Assembly: GCA_002286715.1 (NCBI GenBank)
Contig: NSJX01000001.1
Coordinates: 683,835-747,834, forward strand
Length of the DNA: 64,000 nt
Reading direction: 5' to 3'
From: Dentipellis sp. KUC8613
Taxonomy: Eukaryota; Basidiomycota; Agaricomycetes; Russulales; Hericiaceae
In this document: piece by piece, positions 11,566 through 22,377 of the stretch
How the letters are laid out: each line of letters begins with the position of its first letter
How positions within the stretch are numbered: position 1 is the first letter of the stretch
Position numbers and translations under genes: made by a program
Notes under the pieces: generated by a model
Databases searched by the model: none
The model's input: the letters and a program-made list of their open reading frames with translations, nothing else
What the model was told of the DNA's origin: nothing

Positions 11566-12644
11566 TCACACATCTCGCTTCAAATCCAATACCTGCGGCA
11601 GGATTTCCTCACATGGACCCAGAAACAGAAAGTCAACCTCTTCGTCCCCGGGAGTGCGTTCCAGATTGAAGACAGCAACTTTTCCGCCATTGTCATAGAC
11701 GTCCCCAGCATACAACGCTGCCGGATGTACCTTTCACATCGTCAGGACGCAGTGCCTCGGCTTGAGAACGCAAAAGCACGTACTGTCGAGGAAGTGCCTA
11801 TCACAAGACAGAAATCAGCCCTATCCACCAGCCCCTCCAATTCATCCGGCTGTTGCAGTTGTTCGCCGAACCATACAACTCCCGGGCGGGCGAGCGCTCC
11901 GCATTTACTGCACCGAGGGAGGTCTGCCTCGGGTATATCGACTTCTATTGCGCCTGCCTCGACGGAATTTTCTGTTCCAGCCAGGGCAGGGCAGATGGGT
12001 GACATTTTGTTTTGCTCCCAGTGGCCGCAGGTCTCCGAGGTGCAGACCACGTCGAAGAGGCGGCCATGCATCTCGACGAGCTGTGGCTCCTGTTGCGAGG
12101 TAGAGCTGAGCTTTCCCTTCAATTGCGACTCGATGTTGTGCAGTGCAACGGTGCTCAACCCGTCTACATTTTGCGTGATGAGTGTGAACGCCGAGTCGGG
12201 TGCGACCTGTTGTCTGATCTCGGGAATGGAGAGCAAAGCTAGGCTCTCGTGCGCGGCGTTTGGCTTCGCAGCCAGGGCTCTGCGGGATGCAAAGGCGCTA
12301 AATCTTCAAACACTTCGACGCAGCTTGGGCTCGAGGGGGCGTACTTTTCTCGTCGGTAGTGGTAAAACTGCCACACCCTTGACGGGTTCAATGCAAATGC
12401 GTGCGGCGAGGCCAGCGACATGGCATCATACTTCCGCCACATCCCGCCCGCACCTCGGAAGGTGGGGATGCCTTGACACCGTGGAAGTTATTGTTGAGCC
12501 ACACCAAACAAGGCGGTTAGGGGGCGGGTTTCGCATACCTGATGCTGCGGACAGTCCAGCTCCGGCCACTGCAATGATGTGTTTCGCGCTCCCCAAAGTG
12601 GTGCGAAAAGACCTCGCTATCTCTGACATCTGAGACTGGTTCAT
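11566..12644 (-). CDS. Class III sirtuin, SIRT5-like NAD-dependent lysine deacylase
   Basis: Spliced gene, ATG at 12644 ([13 protein letters not shown]; a second ATG lies at 12629) and TGA at 11566-11568. Visible sirtuin motifs are [20 protein letters not shown] (NAD binding), [12 protein letters not shown] with the catalytic His, two zinc-binding Cys pairs (CTSETC and CSKC), RPGVVWFGE and VIGTSSTV. The block after FRGAGG ([29 protein letters not shown]) is the class III signature. SIRT5 enzymes remove succinyl, malonyl and glutaryl groups through a Tyr and an Arg in GGYWRK. Here the Arg is kept but the Tyr position is Met (GGMWRK). No strong presequence is visible, so mitochondrial location is uncertain. 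It is convergent with the unknown gene at 10841. Confidence 0.9.
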
Positions 12645-12913
12645 CCCTGGGCCGGGGGCAGCGAAAGAGTTGCGAGTTCCTATATGAGGCGTGCTTAGCC
12701 GTGCAAAGACCCTCCTGCATTCGGTTCGCACGTGGGAACCACCGTTCAGCCCGATTGCACCGTTGCAGACTGACAGCGGCACAAGCGGAATTGTGACCCT
12801 CATTGTTCCAATTGGACGGCACATGCGCAGAGAATGGAAAAAAGTGGACTGTGTTTGACACATGACTGACGGAACAATGTGTGGTACACGGCTGAGTCTA
12901 GTGCAAAAGCAGT

Positions 12914-13358
12914 CTACTCGGACTTGTCACCGTCATCCGGTTTCGAGGGCATGTTCAAGCCGACCCGGCGTGCAGTCATCTCTATTCGCTCATCACCTGT
13001 GAGGTCAACGAGAGGGTTGTATCGGTCTAGCAATTCCTGTGTGCGGGGTGGTCAGTATGCTACGTCAGCTAGGTTAGACACTGTGACGCACTTTGTACAT
13101 TCGCTGGGAGTGCAGGAATGTCGCTGCATTCTCCATGTCCTTATAGAAGCTGCTGTCCGGCTGTGGAGATTGTGCAAGGCGTTCAGCGAATATTGAACGA
13201 AAGTTTTGGGTGATTGCTGGATTCCTCGTAGACCGGGGAGAAATTGACTGGCAAACGCGTAAGTGCTTTCCAACGCGCAGCAAGATGGGGATATCACTCA
13301 CAGCCTTTGTTACCTCCCGAACAATGGCACGGTAAGCATGAGTGTGGGGGGCAGTCAT
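12914..13358 (-). CDS. FMC1: FMC1-like mitochondrial ATP synthase assembly factor (LYR-type)
   Basis: Spliced gene of three exons, ATG at 13358 (MTAPHTHAYRAIVREVTKA) and TAG at 12914-12916. The joined protein is about 110 residues: a YRAIVREV helix in place of a strict LYR tripeptide, ITQNFRSIFAERLAQ, DSSFYKDMENAATFLHSQR, and the C-terminal block LLDRYNPLVDLTGDERIEMT then ARRVGLNMP. That C-terminal block and the length fit fungal FMC1, a matrix protein needed for assembly of the F1 sector with Atp12. It is divergent from the RRM gene starting at 13614, with about 255 bp between the two starts. Confidence 0.78.
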
Positions 13359-13613
13359 GTCTGGCCTAATTAGTATGGGTGCAAGACAGTCGCAGGAATA
13401 AGCGCTCGTTGCGACGCGTGGATGATCGATCGATGAGTTGCCGTGGACGCGGTGGCTTTGCTCTTTGCTCTCGACTCTCATTCATTATCGTCGCTTATCC
13501 CGGGCCACATCTGCGTCCTGCCCACACACAATCAATTTCTAGTCGTGGCTCACTGTTTACGGCTTTGGTCTCAGATCGTGGACGGCCTGCATCGAAGCGA
13601 TTAAATTCGTGGC

Positions 13614-14612
13614 ATGTCGGATTTCTTTAAATACGGCGAAACCATGCCTGCCACTATTTCCCCAGAAACTGCAAGTCCTCCAGGTAAGTCTCACAAACAA
13701 GTCACCATGGTTGTAACAAGGAGCATGTACAAGCGTGCAGCCGCTTTGAAGTCAGCACCCCCCGTGCGTGCTCGCGTCTGCCTACGCCATGGCTTGCACT
13801 GATATACCTCGCAGAAAACAGTCTTGTCTCCGGCGTCGGTTGCGGAGGTGCAGCCTGTCGCTGGGCCTTCGAAGCCAGCTCGTCCGGTCAGACGCGAGCG
13901 GTCTGGCGTCACTGTCCGGGATCAGATACAGATCAAGGACTCTCGGAAGCGTTACCTCTTGAGGCAGATGAAGTCTAGGGCCAAAGGCCATACGCAAGGC
14001 CTGTGGTGTAGTGTGGTCATCGGAAACGTGAGTACATCGCCGTGATGTCCAAAAGTCCATCCGTTAATCGCCCCGCTCGTTTCTTGTAGATCGATGCCTC
14101 TTTCAGCGAGGAAGTCATCCGCGGAATTTTCCAAGACTGCGGTCGAGTCGCAGCCGTCTATCTTCGCTGCATTGGTGCTGGGCCCACGCTGGCACCTGAA
14201 GCCAGATGGTATGCAACTGTCAGTTTTACTACGCCGACGGGAGCGCTCCGTGCATTGCGCAAACACGATAGCACATGGCAGGGGAAAAGGATCATCGTAA
14301 GTGCCCAGGACTTGATAGTGAACCAACTTACTGACTAGGATTTCTTCAGGTCACGGGCAGCGTTTGCAACCTCCCTGAGCTCAGCCTTCGCCCCAGCTTC
14401 CAGGCAGAGAAGCAGCCGCCGCGAAGGTGTGTAGTACAATCTCTGCCAGAAATGTAATCTGATGATGTCAATGGCGCAGGCTTCCCTTGAAGCTGGAAGA
14501 GACATGGTCAGTGTTGCCAGATGGCAGGGCTGTACCAAAGAATCATGTTGAGGAACCGCCCAAGACTTGGGAGGCGGGACCGTGGGGATGGATAAATGCT
14601 GAATTGATTTAG
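13614..14612 (+). CDS. Single-RRM protein, function unknown
   Basis: Spliced gene, ATG at 13614 (MSDFFKYGETMPATIS) and TAG at 14610-14612, joining to about 220 residues. After a Pro-rich N-terminal 45 residues comes an Arg/Lys-rich helix (DSRKRYLLRQMKSRAKG). Then a degenerate RRM: VVIGNIDASFSEEVIRGIF as beta1 and helix 1, CGRVAAVYLRCIG, YATVSFTTPTGALRAL as the RNP1 strand, and WQGKRIIVTG. RNP1 lacks the usual GFG/GYG start, so RNA binding may be weak. The C-terminus (PPKTWEAGPWGWINAELI) is Trp-rich and may be a protein-binding peptide. I cannot place it in a named family. Confidence 0.7.
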
Positions 14613-15016
14613 TGGTCTGGCACTGTAGGATATGGTGTATGAAGAAATGATATGTAGAAGACAGGATTATATGATATATGTAACAAGGGAGCGTGGTACC
14701 CAGGAGGGCAGACGCCGCTTCGGACCAAGGTTGCACCATCGCCACCCATCAAAACCCAGCCACGGCTTACGAGGCTGTCCAAGCGACCGCTGACAACCAG
14801 CTCATCTGAGCTGTTGTTTCTCGCTAACACGTCCCTCGACTGCACATGGGACCAGGCCAGCTCACCGTCTTTTAGCTCTCTTTCTGTCTCAGGTATGTCT
14901 GCCTTGGCTCTCCCCTCCTTCCTCGTCTCCAAACTTACACATCACTGCCGGAAGCATTGGACAGCGTTTGTGGTTGTCGTGACAGACCAACTCCTTTGAA
15001 GGCCTCGGGTGATTTC
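14613..15016. other. Intergenic region, 404 bp
   Basis: Lies between the RRM gene and the eIF4A-like gene. An ATG at 14898 in another frame could belong to an upstream exon of the eIF4A-like gene. Otherwise I see only low-complexity pyrimidine tracts expected of a promoter. Confidence 0.4.
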
Positions 15017-18000
15017 ATGGCAAAAAGTGCAGCTTTGAATCCTGCGTCCATGCCGTTCTTTCCGGGCGGAGCTCGTGCCAGCGAAGACGACGGTGGCCCT
15101 GGTTTGGCATTCTCGACGGCTGGCATCCGCGAACAGGAGCGCTCGTCCATGTCATCGCTCTCCATCTCTCCCTCCGAATACCGTTCTGTCAAGTCCTCGC
15201 CTGCGCCGTCCTTCGACAGTCGCGACGGCATGCGCGATGTCGGCGTCCGATTTCAGCAATCTCCCCCAGCTGTTGACTGGGCGCGGCACTCTCCAGCACC
15301 TCGTTCCCTGGACAGTGATAAGGCCTTTGCGCCGCATGACAATCGGCTCGCAAGAGAAAGCAGCATCTCCAGCAGCATCGATACCTCCCCGGGCACGGAC
15401 GACATGACAACCGGCTCAGCCCGTCAGGACAATGGGACCTCGGCAACAAGCAACGGCATTCCCCTCTTCCGCCAAAGTGTATTCACACCGTCCATCGGCA
15501 TTCAGCAGAGTGGCTCCAGGTCCTCTTCTCTTCCTGGAGGTCTCATGGTAACGTCGTCTTCGCCGGTCTCCTCTCTAGGCTCGGGCAGCCACTTCACCTC
15601 CAACATGGATATGTCTTCGAGTTTCGAGAGCCAGTTGCGGGCGTCTTCCGTCATCAGTGATATCCTGGATCGTCTGTCTCGCTGCGAGTATGCTACTCAT
15701 GAAATCCATCGCGACCTCACGGATGTGCATCGCAAAGTGGATCTGTTGGTCGAGCGGTCGCTTGGTCTGGTTGGACAACCCGAGTTCAAGGACCCCTTCG
15801 CCTCGTCCCCTTCCTCGGGTGGTCTGGTTGGTCCGACTATGAACGGATCTCGAGCTTCGATATCTGGGAGCCTCGCCCCCAACCAATCGACCGACGATAT
15901 CACACAGATTTCGCAGCGCCTCAACACCCTCACGTCGTCTGTTGGCCAGCTCCTCGCGTTACAAACCCAGCAGCACATCCAGACGACGACGTCGGCCCTG
16001 GGAAACAAACAGTTGTCTGTCCTTGGGTCTCAGCCGATGGATGTGCCCCCGAATCAGATGCTTTCTCCTCCGCTTCAAGGGAACGGCAACCTATTAGGCC
16101 ACGGCTTGCCCAACCGCCCCGACCTTCGTGCGCCTGGACGCTCTCCCAACCCGCCGATGCGCACTTGGTCTGCTGGAAGCCTTGATCTACCGGTGAGGCC
16201 GCCTGATGGTATCGGCTCTCTTGGGCGCTCAGACAGCCTCCTTCGCGACAAGCGTCGCTCAGTATCTGGCCTCATGCGTCGTGACTCAGCAGGGGTACGT
16301 GGTTTGATAGCACATATGTCCGCAGCTTTTTCTCATCACACCCTGACCCTATTCAGGTTGATCTACTGTCGGGCACGTCCCCGCGTGATGCGGCAGGTCC
16401 GACGCTGTCCAAGTGGGACCAGCTACCTCTCGCTCCGGAATTGCTGAGGTCGCTGACAAAGTTCGGGTTAGTCGGCTGTTCTCTTGTCGAGACTAGGCAT
16501 GTCTGAACCTCTTCCCGTAGCGTGGGACCACCGAATAAGATACAGCAGCGTGCCCTACCGTTTTTGCTCCGCGGGGCGGACATCATTGCGCAGGCACCGC
16601 CCACTCAGGAGCGTATTGCCGCCTACGTTATCCCTGCCATTCACATCGCTCTTGTGAACACTGTCGGACGTCCGCCTCATCGCGGGCCCATTGTCGTTAT
16701 GGTCTCCACTACGGTAGACCAAGCGACCCAGGCTCAACGCATGATACGTGATCTGGGAGGCCCTATCGGGATCCGCTCTGCCCTCGGTGTAGGAACGCCT
16801 TCTGCGAATAGCGATCTCAGTCAGGAATTGCGTCTCCTGCAACAGAACATGCCTCATATCATTTGCGGAACCCCTCAGAAGCTGCATGCCCTTTTCACTG
16901 CTACTGGTGGTCTCGTTGGTTCTCAAGTTCGCTTCCTTGTGCTCGACGAGGTCGACCAGCTGATTGCGCGCAACCTTCACGATTACATCTTCAACATCGT
17001 CAAGCTGCTTCCCCCTCCCCGCTCTCGTCCCGTCGGGTCCGGCTCTCCTCCGGCTAATCTCACCTCTGCCTCGCAGACATCTCTGTCTTCTGTCGACTCC
17101 GCTAACTCTAGCTCCCTGACGCCCTTCCAGACTTCTGCCCGGCGTCTTTCGGGTATCGGCTCCCCGCCCATCCCCCCGGACGGCCAGAACGGATCTACGC
17201 AAATCGAACGCCAGACTGCCCTCTTTTCAAATACTGTGCCTCAGGATGTTCTCAACCTTGCTACCGCTATCCAGCTTCGCGAGCCCGTCCGAGTCCTTGT
17301 GCGCCGGGACGGAAACGTCACCCATGCTGATACCAACCAAGGCGCTCGCGGGCTTCGCCAATTCTACCTATACCTCGCATTTACGGCTGGAGGGCGGTCG
17401 GATTCAACGGTTACTACGCCGGGCGGTGGCCTTGGAATAATCGGTTCCGGCCGAGGCGCTTCGAACCCGGAGACAATGCAAGCTCGTGAATGGAAGCTTG
17501 ATGCGCTGGGCGATGTGTTCGACGATGTTGATGTGGCCCAGGCCATTGTTCACGTTGGTGGCATGGCGGCGTTAGATGCCGTCGTGTACAAACTGTCGAA
17601 CAGGGGCCTGGAGGCCGTACCGCTCGTATGTCCCTCCTTCGCATCTTTGCATGAGCGTTTTAGCTGACGAATCGTGCAGCATGGGGATATGAACGCTGGC
17701 ACGAAGTTGGCCGCTCTCAACAAGTTCAGAACCAACAACACTGGTCTCATGAGGCCGCTCGTGCCTAAAGTGCTCGTTGTGTATGATGTTCAGGTCAAGA
17801 CTCCTGACGTTTCTCATGTTCCTCTCGTCATTAACTACGGTGGGTGTTCTGCATGTTCCATAAATAAATCATTCGCTCACTCACTTTATTGGGATAGATT
17901 TGCCCAAGGCTGTCGAAGAATACGCACACCGGTGAGAGTCATACTCTATTGTATTTCCAGGGATGTATCTGATTTATTTTTGGTTTCTCAGCGTCGCACC

Positions 18001-18266
18001 TGCGATCGCCCCGAGCCACTCACGCGCCGGGGTCATCGTCAATTTCGTGACTGCTACTGGCGGTGACGTTGAAATGCTCCGCTCCATAGAATGCTTCTAT
18101 AAGTGCGTCGATCGTATTCATCTAGTGAACCATCTCTGACTGTGTTCCTTTCCTAACTTGTAGGATCAAATGCGTAAGTGCCCGTTCAGTTTCACCGTAG
18201 TTCCGGTGTTGACAATCGCCCCCTTCTCAGCCTGAAGTTCCCATGAGCCTCCGTGACATCGTTTGA
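15017..18266 (+). CDS. eIF4A-related DEAD-box-like protein with lost ATPase motifs and long disordered N-terminus
   Basis: Spliced gene. The first in-frame ATG is at 15017 (MAKSAALNPAS), though the open frame extends about 60 bases further upstream, so an extra 5' exon is possible. The TGA is at 18264-18266. Residues 1 to about 470 are Ser/Pro/Gly-rich and disordered, with one helical segment (ISDILDRLSRCEYATHEIHR). The C-terminal 430 residues align in order with eIF4A: NKIQQRALPFLLRGADIIAQ, IICGTPQKL, LVLDEVDQLI, HGDMNAGTKLAALNKFR, VPLVINYDLPKAVEEYAHR, GVIVNFVT and IECFYKIKCPEVPMSL. Every catalytic motif is altered: Walker A GTGKT reads PPTQE, DEAD reads DEVD, SAT reads SNT, motif V ARGID is replaced, and motif VI HRxGRxxR reads HRVAPAIA. 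It is probably an ATPase-dead paralogue, possibly a scaffold in translation or RNP assembly. Confidence 0.83.
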
Positions 18267-18539
18267 ATTGACGTTTTCAACGTTCTTGTATCCCTAAACG
18301 CATATCTAGTTTTGCTTGTCAGCTATTCTTTTCCTTGCTTACGTGTTGTTATATCAAGTCGCGCTGCGCATTCTGTTCTATACCCTTCTCATCGTACCAT
18401 CCTAACCAAAAACTGTCTCCTTACCTGCTACTCACAGCACCAGGCTCACCAGCCATCGTCTCGTCACTGTATAATCTCCGTCTCCCGTTCTCTCTCCTTC
18501 ATTATTAGTCTTGCTTGCCAAGTGTCTTTTAATTCGTCT

Positions 18540-21500
18540 CTATGGGACGGTCACTGTCAATATTCTCGATGTACCATCTTCGCTACAGCTCGCGATCTGC
18601 CATTGTTTTTGGTCCGCATCTTTTCCTGGTCGCCATGCCAGTTGGTGAATATGGTCAACGTGCGCCGCCCTGACGCGATTTTGGTGAGTCAAGTTAGGAA
18701 CAAACGGCGAGGGAAGGGGATACATACTCCTTGTTGATTGTCAGCGACAAATGCCACTCCGTATCCGAGGACGACGTGTATATGATTATCTCCCCTGTCT
18801 CAAGCCCAACCGCAAGAATTGACCTGCGTGTCATGTGGATAAATAGGCGCAGCTGTGAAAAGAAACCACGGCACTTACTCTTCTTTGGCGATGGGTTGGA
18901 AAGCAACAGCAGTCGCCGCCTCATGTAATTTTAATGTCGCAGCAGTGGTCCACTGCAGCTTCGCATCGTCCTTTGTATGCCATATCCTGACCTAGAAGCC
19001 GCGGAAGTGTCAGCCCCATATTGCCATGGCAAATCGTGTAAACCGCACCGTCTTATCTCTTGATGCTGTCGCGAACAGGCGGCCGTTGGGTGACCATGCA
19101 CAGTCCCAAATAATACGGGCATGCGATTTGTCCGCTGCGATGGGCACATACCCTGCGGCCCCTTCGGTTTCCTGCAGCTCAAAGAGCCGCCATGTTCGGT
19201 CACGCGAAACGGTGAGTACACGTCTGTCGTCAGGGCTGAACGCAATCCGCGTCACAGTCAGCGCATGACCAGCAAGCGGTTCGCCGACCGGTTGGAATTT
19301 CTTCGTGTCGTACAGGCGGACGACGGCGTGCTTGGGCGTCGTTGCTTTGCAAGCGGTCGCGATGAGATTCCGGCTGGTCGATGCGGCGATTGTGATGGAC
19401 TAAGAGTGATTCCAAATTAGAGCGTTGACGTGACGGCATAATGGCGAGAGAAATACCTCGTAGCCATGTCCGAAGACCTTCTCGACCTCAGGCCAGAGTG
19501 TCATCGCGGCGAGCTCGCCTTCAAATGGCCTGCGAATGACACCGCTGGATCTGCCCACAGATGCATACGACTGGGCATTTTCTGTCCATCCGTTAGCTTG
19601 ATCACAATTACGCATAAAGACGGGGATCACCATCGCCTCCACCGACGGCCTTATTCGACAGGCCTAATGGGGGGACGCTTGCGCTGACTGGTCGAGCCTC
19701 TTCATCGACACCGAGGTCAGCTACCCCCAGGCCTTTCAGTGTCGCAACAAAACCCCGCGGCGCCTCGAAAACTCTCGCGACCTTCTCATCCGCTACGCTC
19801 GCAAAGCGGAGTGCATCGAGCGCGGCGACGCCGAGCAGATCGTACCCATGGACCTGTGGGCGAGCGAGTTCGTGCCACGAGCACGCAGGGTGCGTCTCGC
19901 TGGCAGGGACGGGGCCATGGATGCGCGTGGTCTGATCCAGACTGCGACGGGGATCAGAGACTGCGGATGCGCGGCGCGGATGGACAAGAAAAGAAAAGCG
20001 ACAGGCACTCACCCCGCTGAGATCAGGTACTCACCGCCAGGCGCCCATGAGATCCCCTTCACCGGCCCTGCGTGTCCGCTGATCGCGCCCACCTCCGTCC
20101 ACACCTCCTTCTCTACGTCCGTGTCGGGAGCGCCGCCCTCGACAGTGGCAGGCGCCTCACATCGCCAGCGCCGCCATCCACCCGACCAGCCCCATGCCAT
20201 CGCCTCATTTCCGCGGCTCGCCCAGAGACCGCCGACGAATCCGCCAAGTCGCTGCCCACCGACGTCGCCGAAACGCTGGCGGTTGATCCACAGAGACGCA
20301 TTTCCATCGGTTCCATCCTGCGAGGGGATCGCCAAGGAAGAAGGAGACCAGAGAATAAGGGAAGAGTCGGTGGATGTGGAGAGCAGCGTAGGTTCCGTCA
20401 GGGGAATGGAAGGCCGCCAGGATAGAGAGGTGACGCCCGCTTCATGTCCCACCAAGAGTGCGTCGAAGGTGATGCTGAATTGCCGTGGGCTGCCTTGATA
20501 AATTAGCGGTCAAAAGCCATCGAGAAGGGCGGAACTAATGACGCACCTCCCATCGGTACGTTTGATTGTCAGAACATGTTTCTTCAGCGAGATCTGCCGG
20601 CCCCCCTCTCCGCTCTCGCCTGCGTCCGCAAGGGATGCCTCGAATGCATCAAGCAACTCATCGCTGAGAGGTGCTGCTTCTGTTGGAGCAGGTTTTTCTT
20701 GTCGCACGGGCTCGATATTCCATAGGCGGATAGTTGCGTCTTGGGAACCAGATGCGAGGATTAGGGGTGATATGTTTGTGCTACTGGTCGAGGCTGCAAA
20801 TGGACGAAAGGCGAGGGAACGGACCCAGTCTTCATGTCCAGAAAGGGTCGCGGAAAGCAAGAACTAATGCATATCTTGAATACGTTGCTGTCTGCGAATG
20901 ACTGCGAAGCTTACCGTGCTCTCAGAGCGTGTATAGATTTGAATCGAGCGGTCGGTGCTTCCAATAGCCAAAATCAGAGCTGCAGGGGATGTCGGTCACT
21001 TAAACTACGGCAAGAAGAAGACCGGAGAGCGCACCTTCGCTTTCAGGTAAGGTAGCGACCTCGATAGAGAGTGGGTAGCGATTTTTGAGCGATATGGTTT
21101 GGACCTCCTTCAAGCCGTCTGATCACCAGAGGCGTCAGCGATATATTTGAGAACTCTGATAACAGCGTACCTTGCTCTTCGAGCTCCCAAACTTTTACCA
21201 CTGCGTCTGACCCGCCGGTCAACACACACCGCGTGCCGTGATGTATGGCGAGGGCAGAGATGGCTTTTGTATGTGCATTCGTCGTCTGTACACAGGTCCA
21301 CGCGAGCTGAAAGTCACGCAGGATTCACAAAAGTATTTAGTATTTTGCAGATATATATACATGGTGATAGGCATGCCTTAGCATCTGTGTTCTGTGAACC
21401 AGGCGTACTGTTTCGCCAAAGTTTAAGGACGCCGGCGTCGTCGGCGGTAAGCAGGGTAACACCATCTATGAAGCGTACACAGGTGACAAGACCGGCATGT

Positions 21501-21721
21501 CCTGGGAGAGTCTTCAGGACGCCACGATCTGCAGGGTCCTGTGAAGGGTCGGGCCTGTCAAGCACAAGGTATCACTGGGGAGGGGTAATACATACATCGG
21601 TCTGCCAAAGAGCAATCAGTTTCCCAGAGGCAAAAGCAGCAAGATTCGTAGACGTCGACACATCCGCAGCGTGGTTGAATCTATTGGTCGACGCGGCTAT
21701 GTAGTCCGTCGTCGCGCTCAT
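18540..21721 (-). CDS. ELP2: Elongator complex subunit 2, WD40 protein
   Basis: Spliced gene of many exons, ATG at 21721 (MSATTDYIAASTNRFNHA) and stop at 18540-18542. Joined segments give a long series of WD40 blades: HAADVSTSTNLAAFASGKLI, GHAGLVTCVRFIDGVTLLTA, LTGGSDAVVKVWELEE, LSGHEDWVRSLAFRPF with ASGSQDATIRLWNIEP, GHEAGVTSLSWRP, GHAGPVKGISWAPGGEYLIS with DQTTRIHGP, RPQVHGYDLLGVAALD and VARVFEAPRGFVATLKGLG, then VTRIAFSPDDRRVLTVSRDR and WSPNGRLFATASRDKTV. The HGYD block between the two halves is characteristic of Elp2, which forms two seven-bladed propellers. With Elp1 and Elp3 it modifies wobble uridines of tRNA. It shares a 141-bp divergent promoter with PPT2. Confidence 0.92.
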
Positions 21722-21862
21722 GATGAAGGGCGGGGAAGAGGGCTCTGAAAACACGATAATCGCCACCCCAAAATGCTCACGTGATCCCTTGAGCAGGTCA
21801 CATGGAGCGCGTCGAAGTTTGGTCGAATTTGAAGTTGCCCTCCCTAGACGTTACCTCCGACC
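21722..21862. promoter_or_regulatory. Divergent promoter of ELP2 and PPT2
   Basis: Only 141 bp separate the ATG of ELP2 (minus) and the ATG of PPT2 (plus), so the two genes must share this interval for initiation. No TATA element is evident. Confidence 0.6.
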
Positions 21863-22335
21863 ATGGGCATCCTTGGGATAGGTACAGATCTTGTTCATAT
21901 TCCCCGTATCTCTGTGCTACTTGCGCGTCAACCACGACGTTTCCCTCAACGCGTCCTGAGCGCCGCAGAGCATGCATCCTGGCAGACGCTGGAGTCTTCC
22001 GAACAACGCGTCCGTTTCATTGCCGTGCGGTATGTGTACCATCAGCCGTTTTGCCTTCCCCGGCTGATATCATAAGCAGATGGGCAGTTAAAGAGGCTGC
22101 GTATAAAGCCCTATATCCTACCTTCATTCCGACTTGGAAGGATGTCTCTTACTTCTCTCCATCGTCTCACACTCGTGGCAAGCCGTTGCTGTTATTCTCT
22201 CTTTCATCCGACCAACAAGCATCGGATGGCGTGAAACTTCACGTCTCTGTCAGCCACGACGGCGAGTACACCATCGCAAGCGTGGTAGCGGAGCGGGATC
22301 ACAGAACTTGGTGGCAAATTATAAGAGGGGTGTAG
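21863..22335 (+). CDS. PPT2: Holo-[acyl-carrier-protein] synthase, AcpS type
   Basis: Two exons, ATG at 21863 and TAG at 22333-22335, giving about 140 residues. Motif 1 is GIGTDLVHIPRI, where the Asp is a metal ligand. Motif 2, formed after splicing at about 22030, is RWAVKEAAYKAL with the catalytic Glu and Lys. The C-terminal strand is VSVSHDGEYTIASVVAE. This is the short trimeric AcpS type of phosphopantetheinyl transferase, which in fungi (PPT2) transfers phosphopantetheine from CoA to the mitochondrial acyl carrier protein. That step is needed for lipoate synthesis and LYR-protein assembly. It is convergent with IBA57. Confidence 0.9.
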
Positions 22336-22377
22336 GGTGTATCATATTTACATGGATGCTCTATCACCATCGCAACA

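Noticed and set aside
14957..15016. Upstream extension of the eIF4A-like frame
   Set aside because: It begins at a TTG codon with no ATG. I used the ATG at 15017 and left an additional 5' exon as a possibility.
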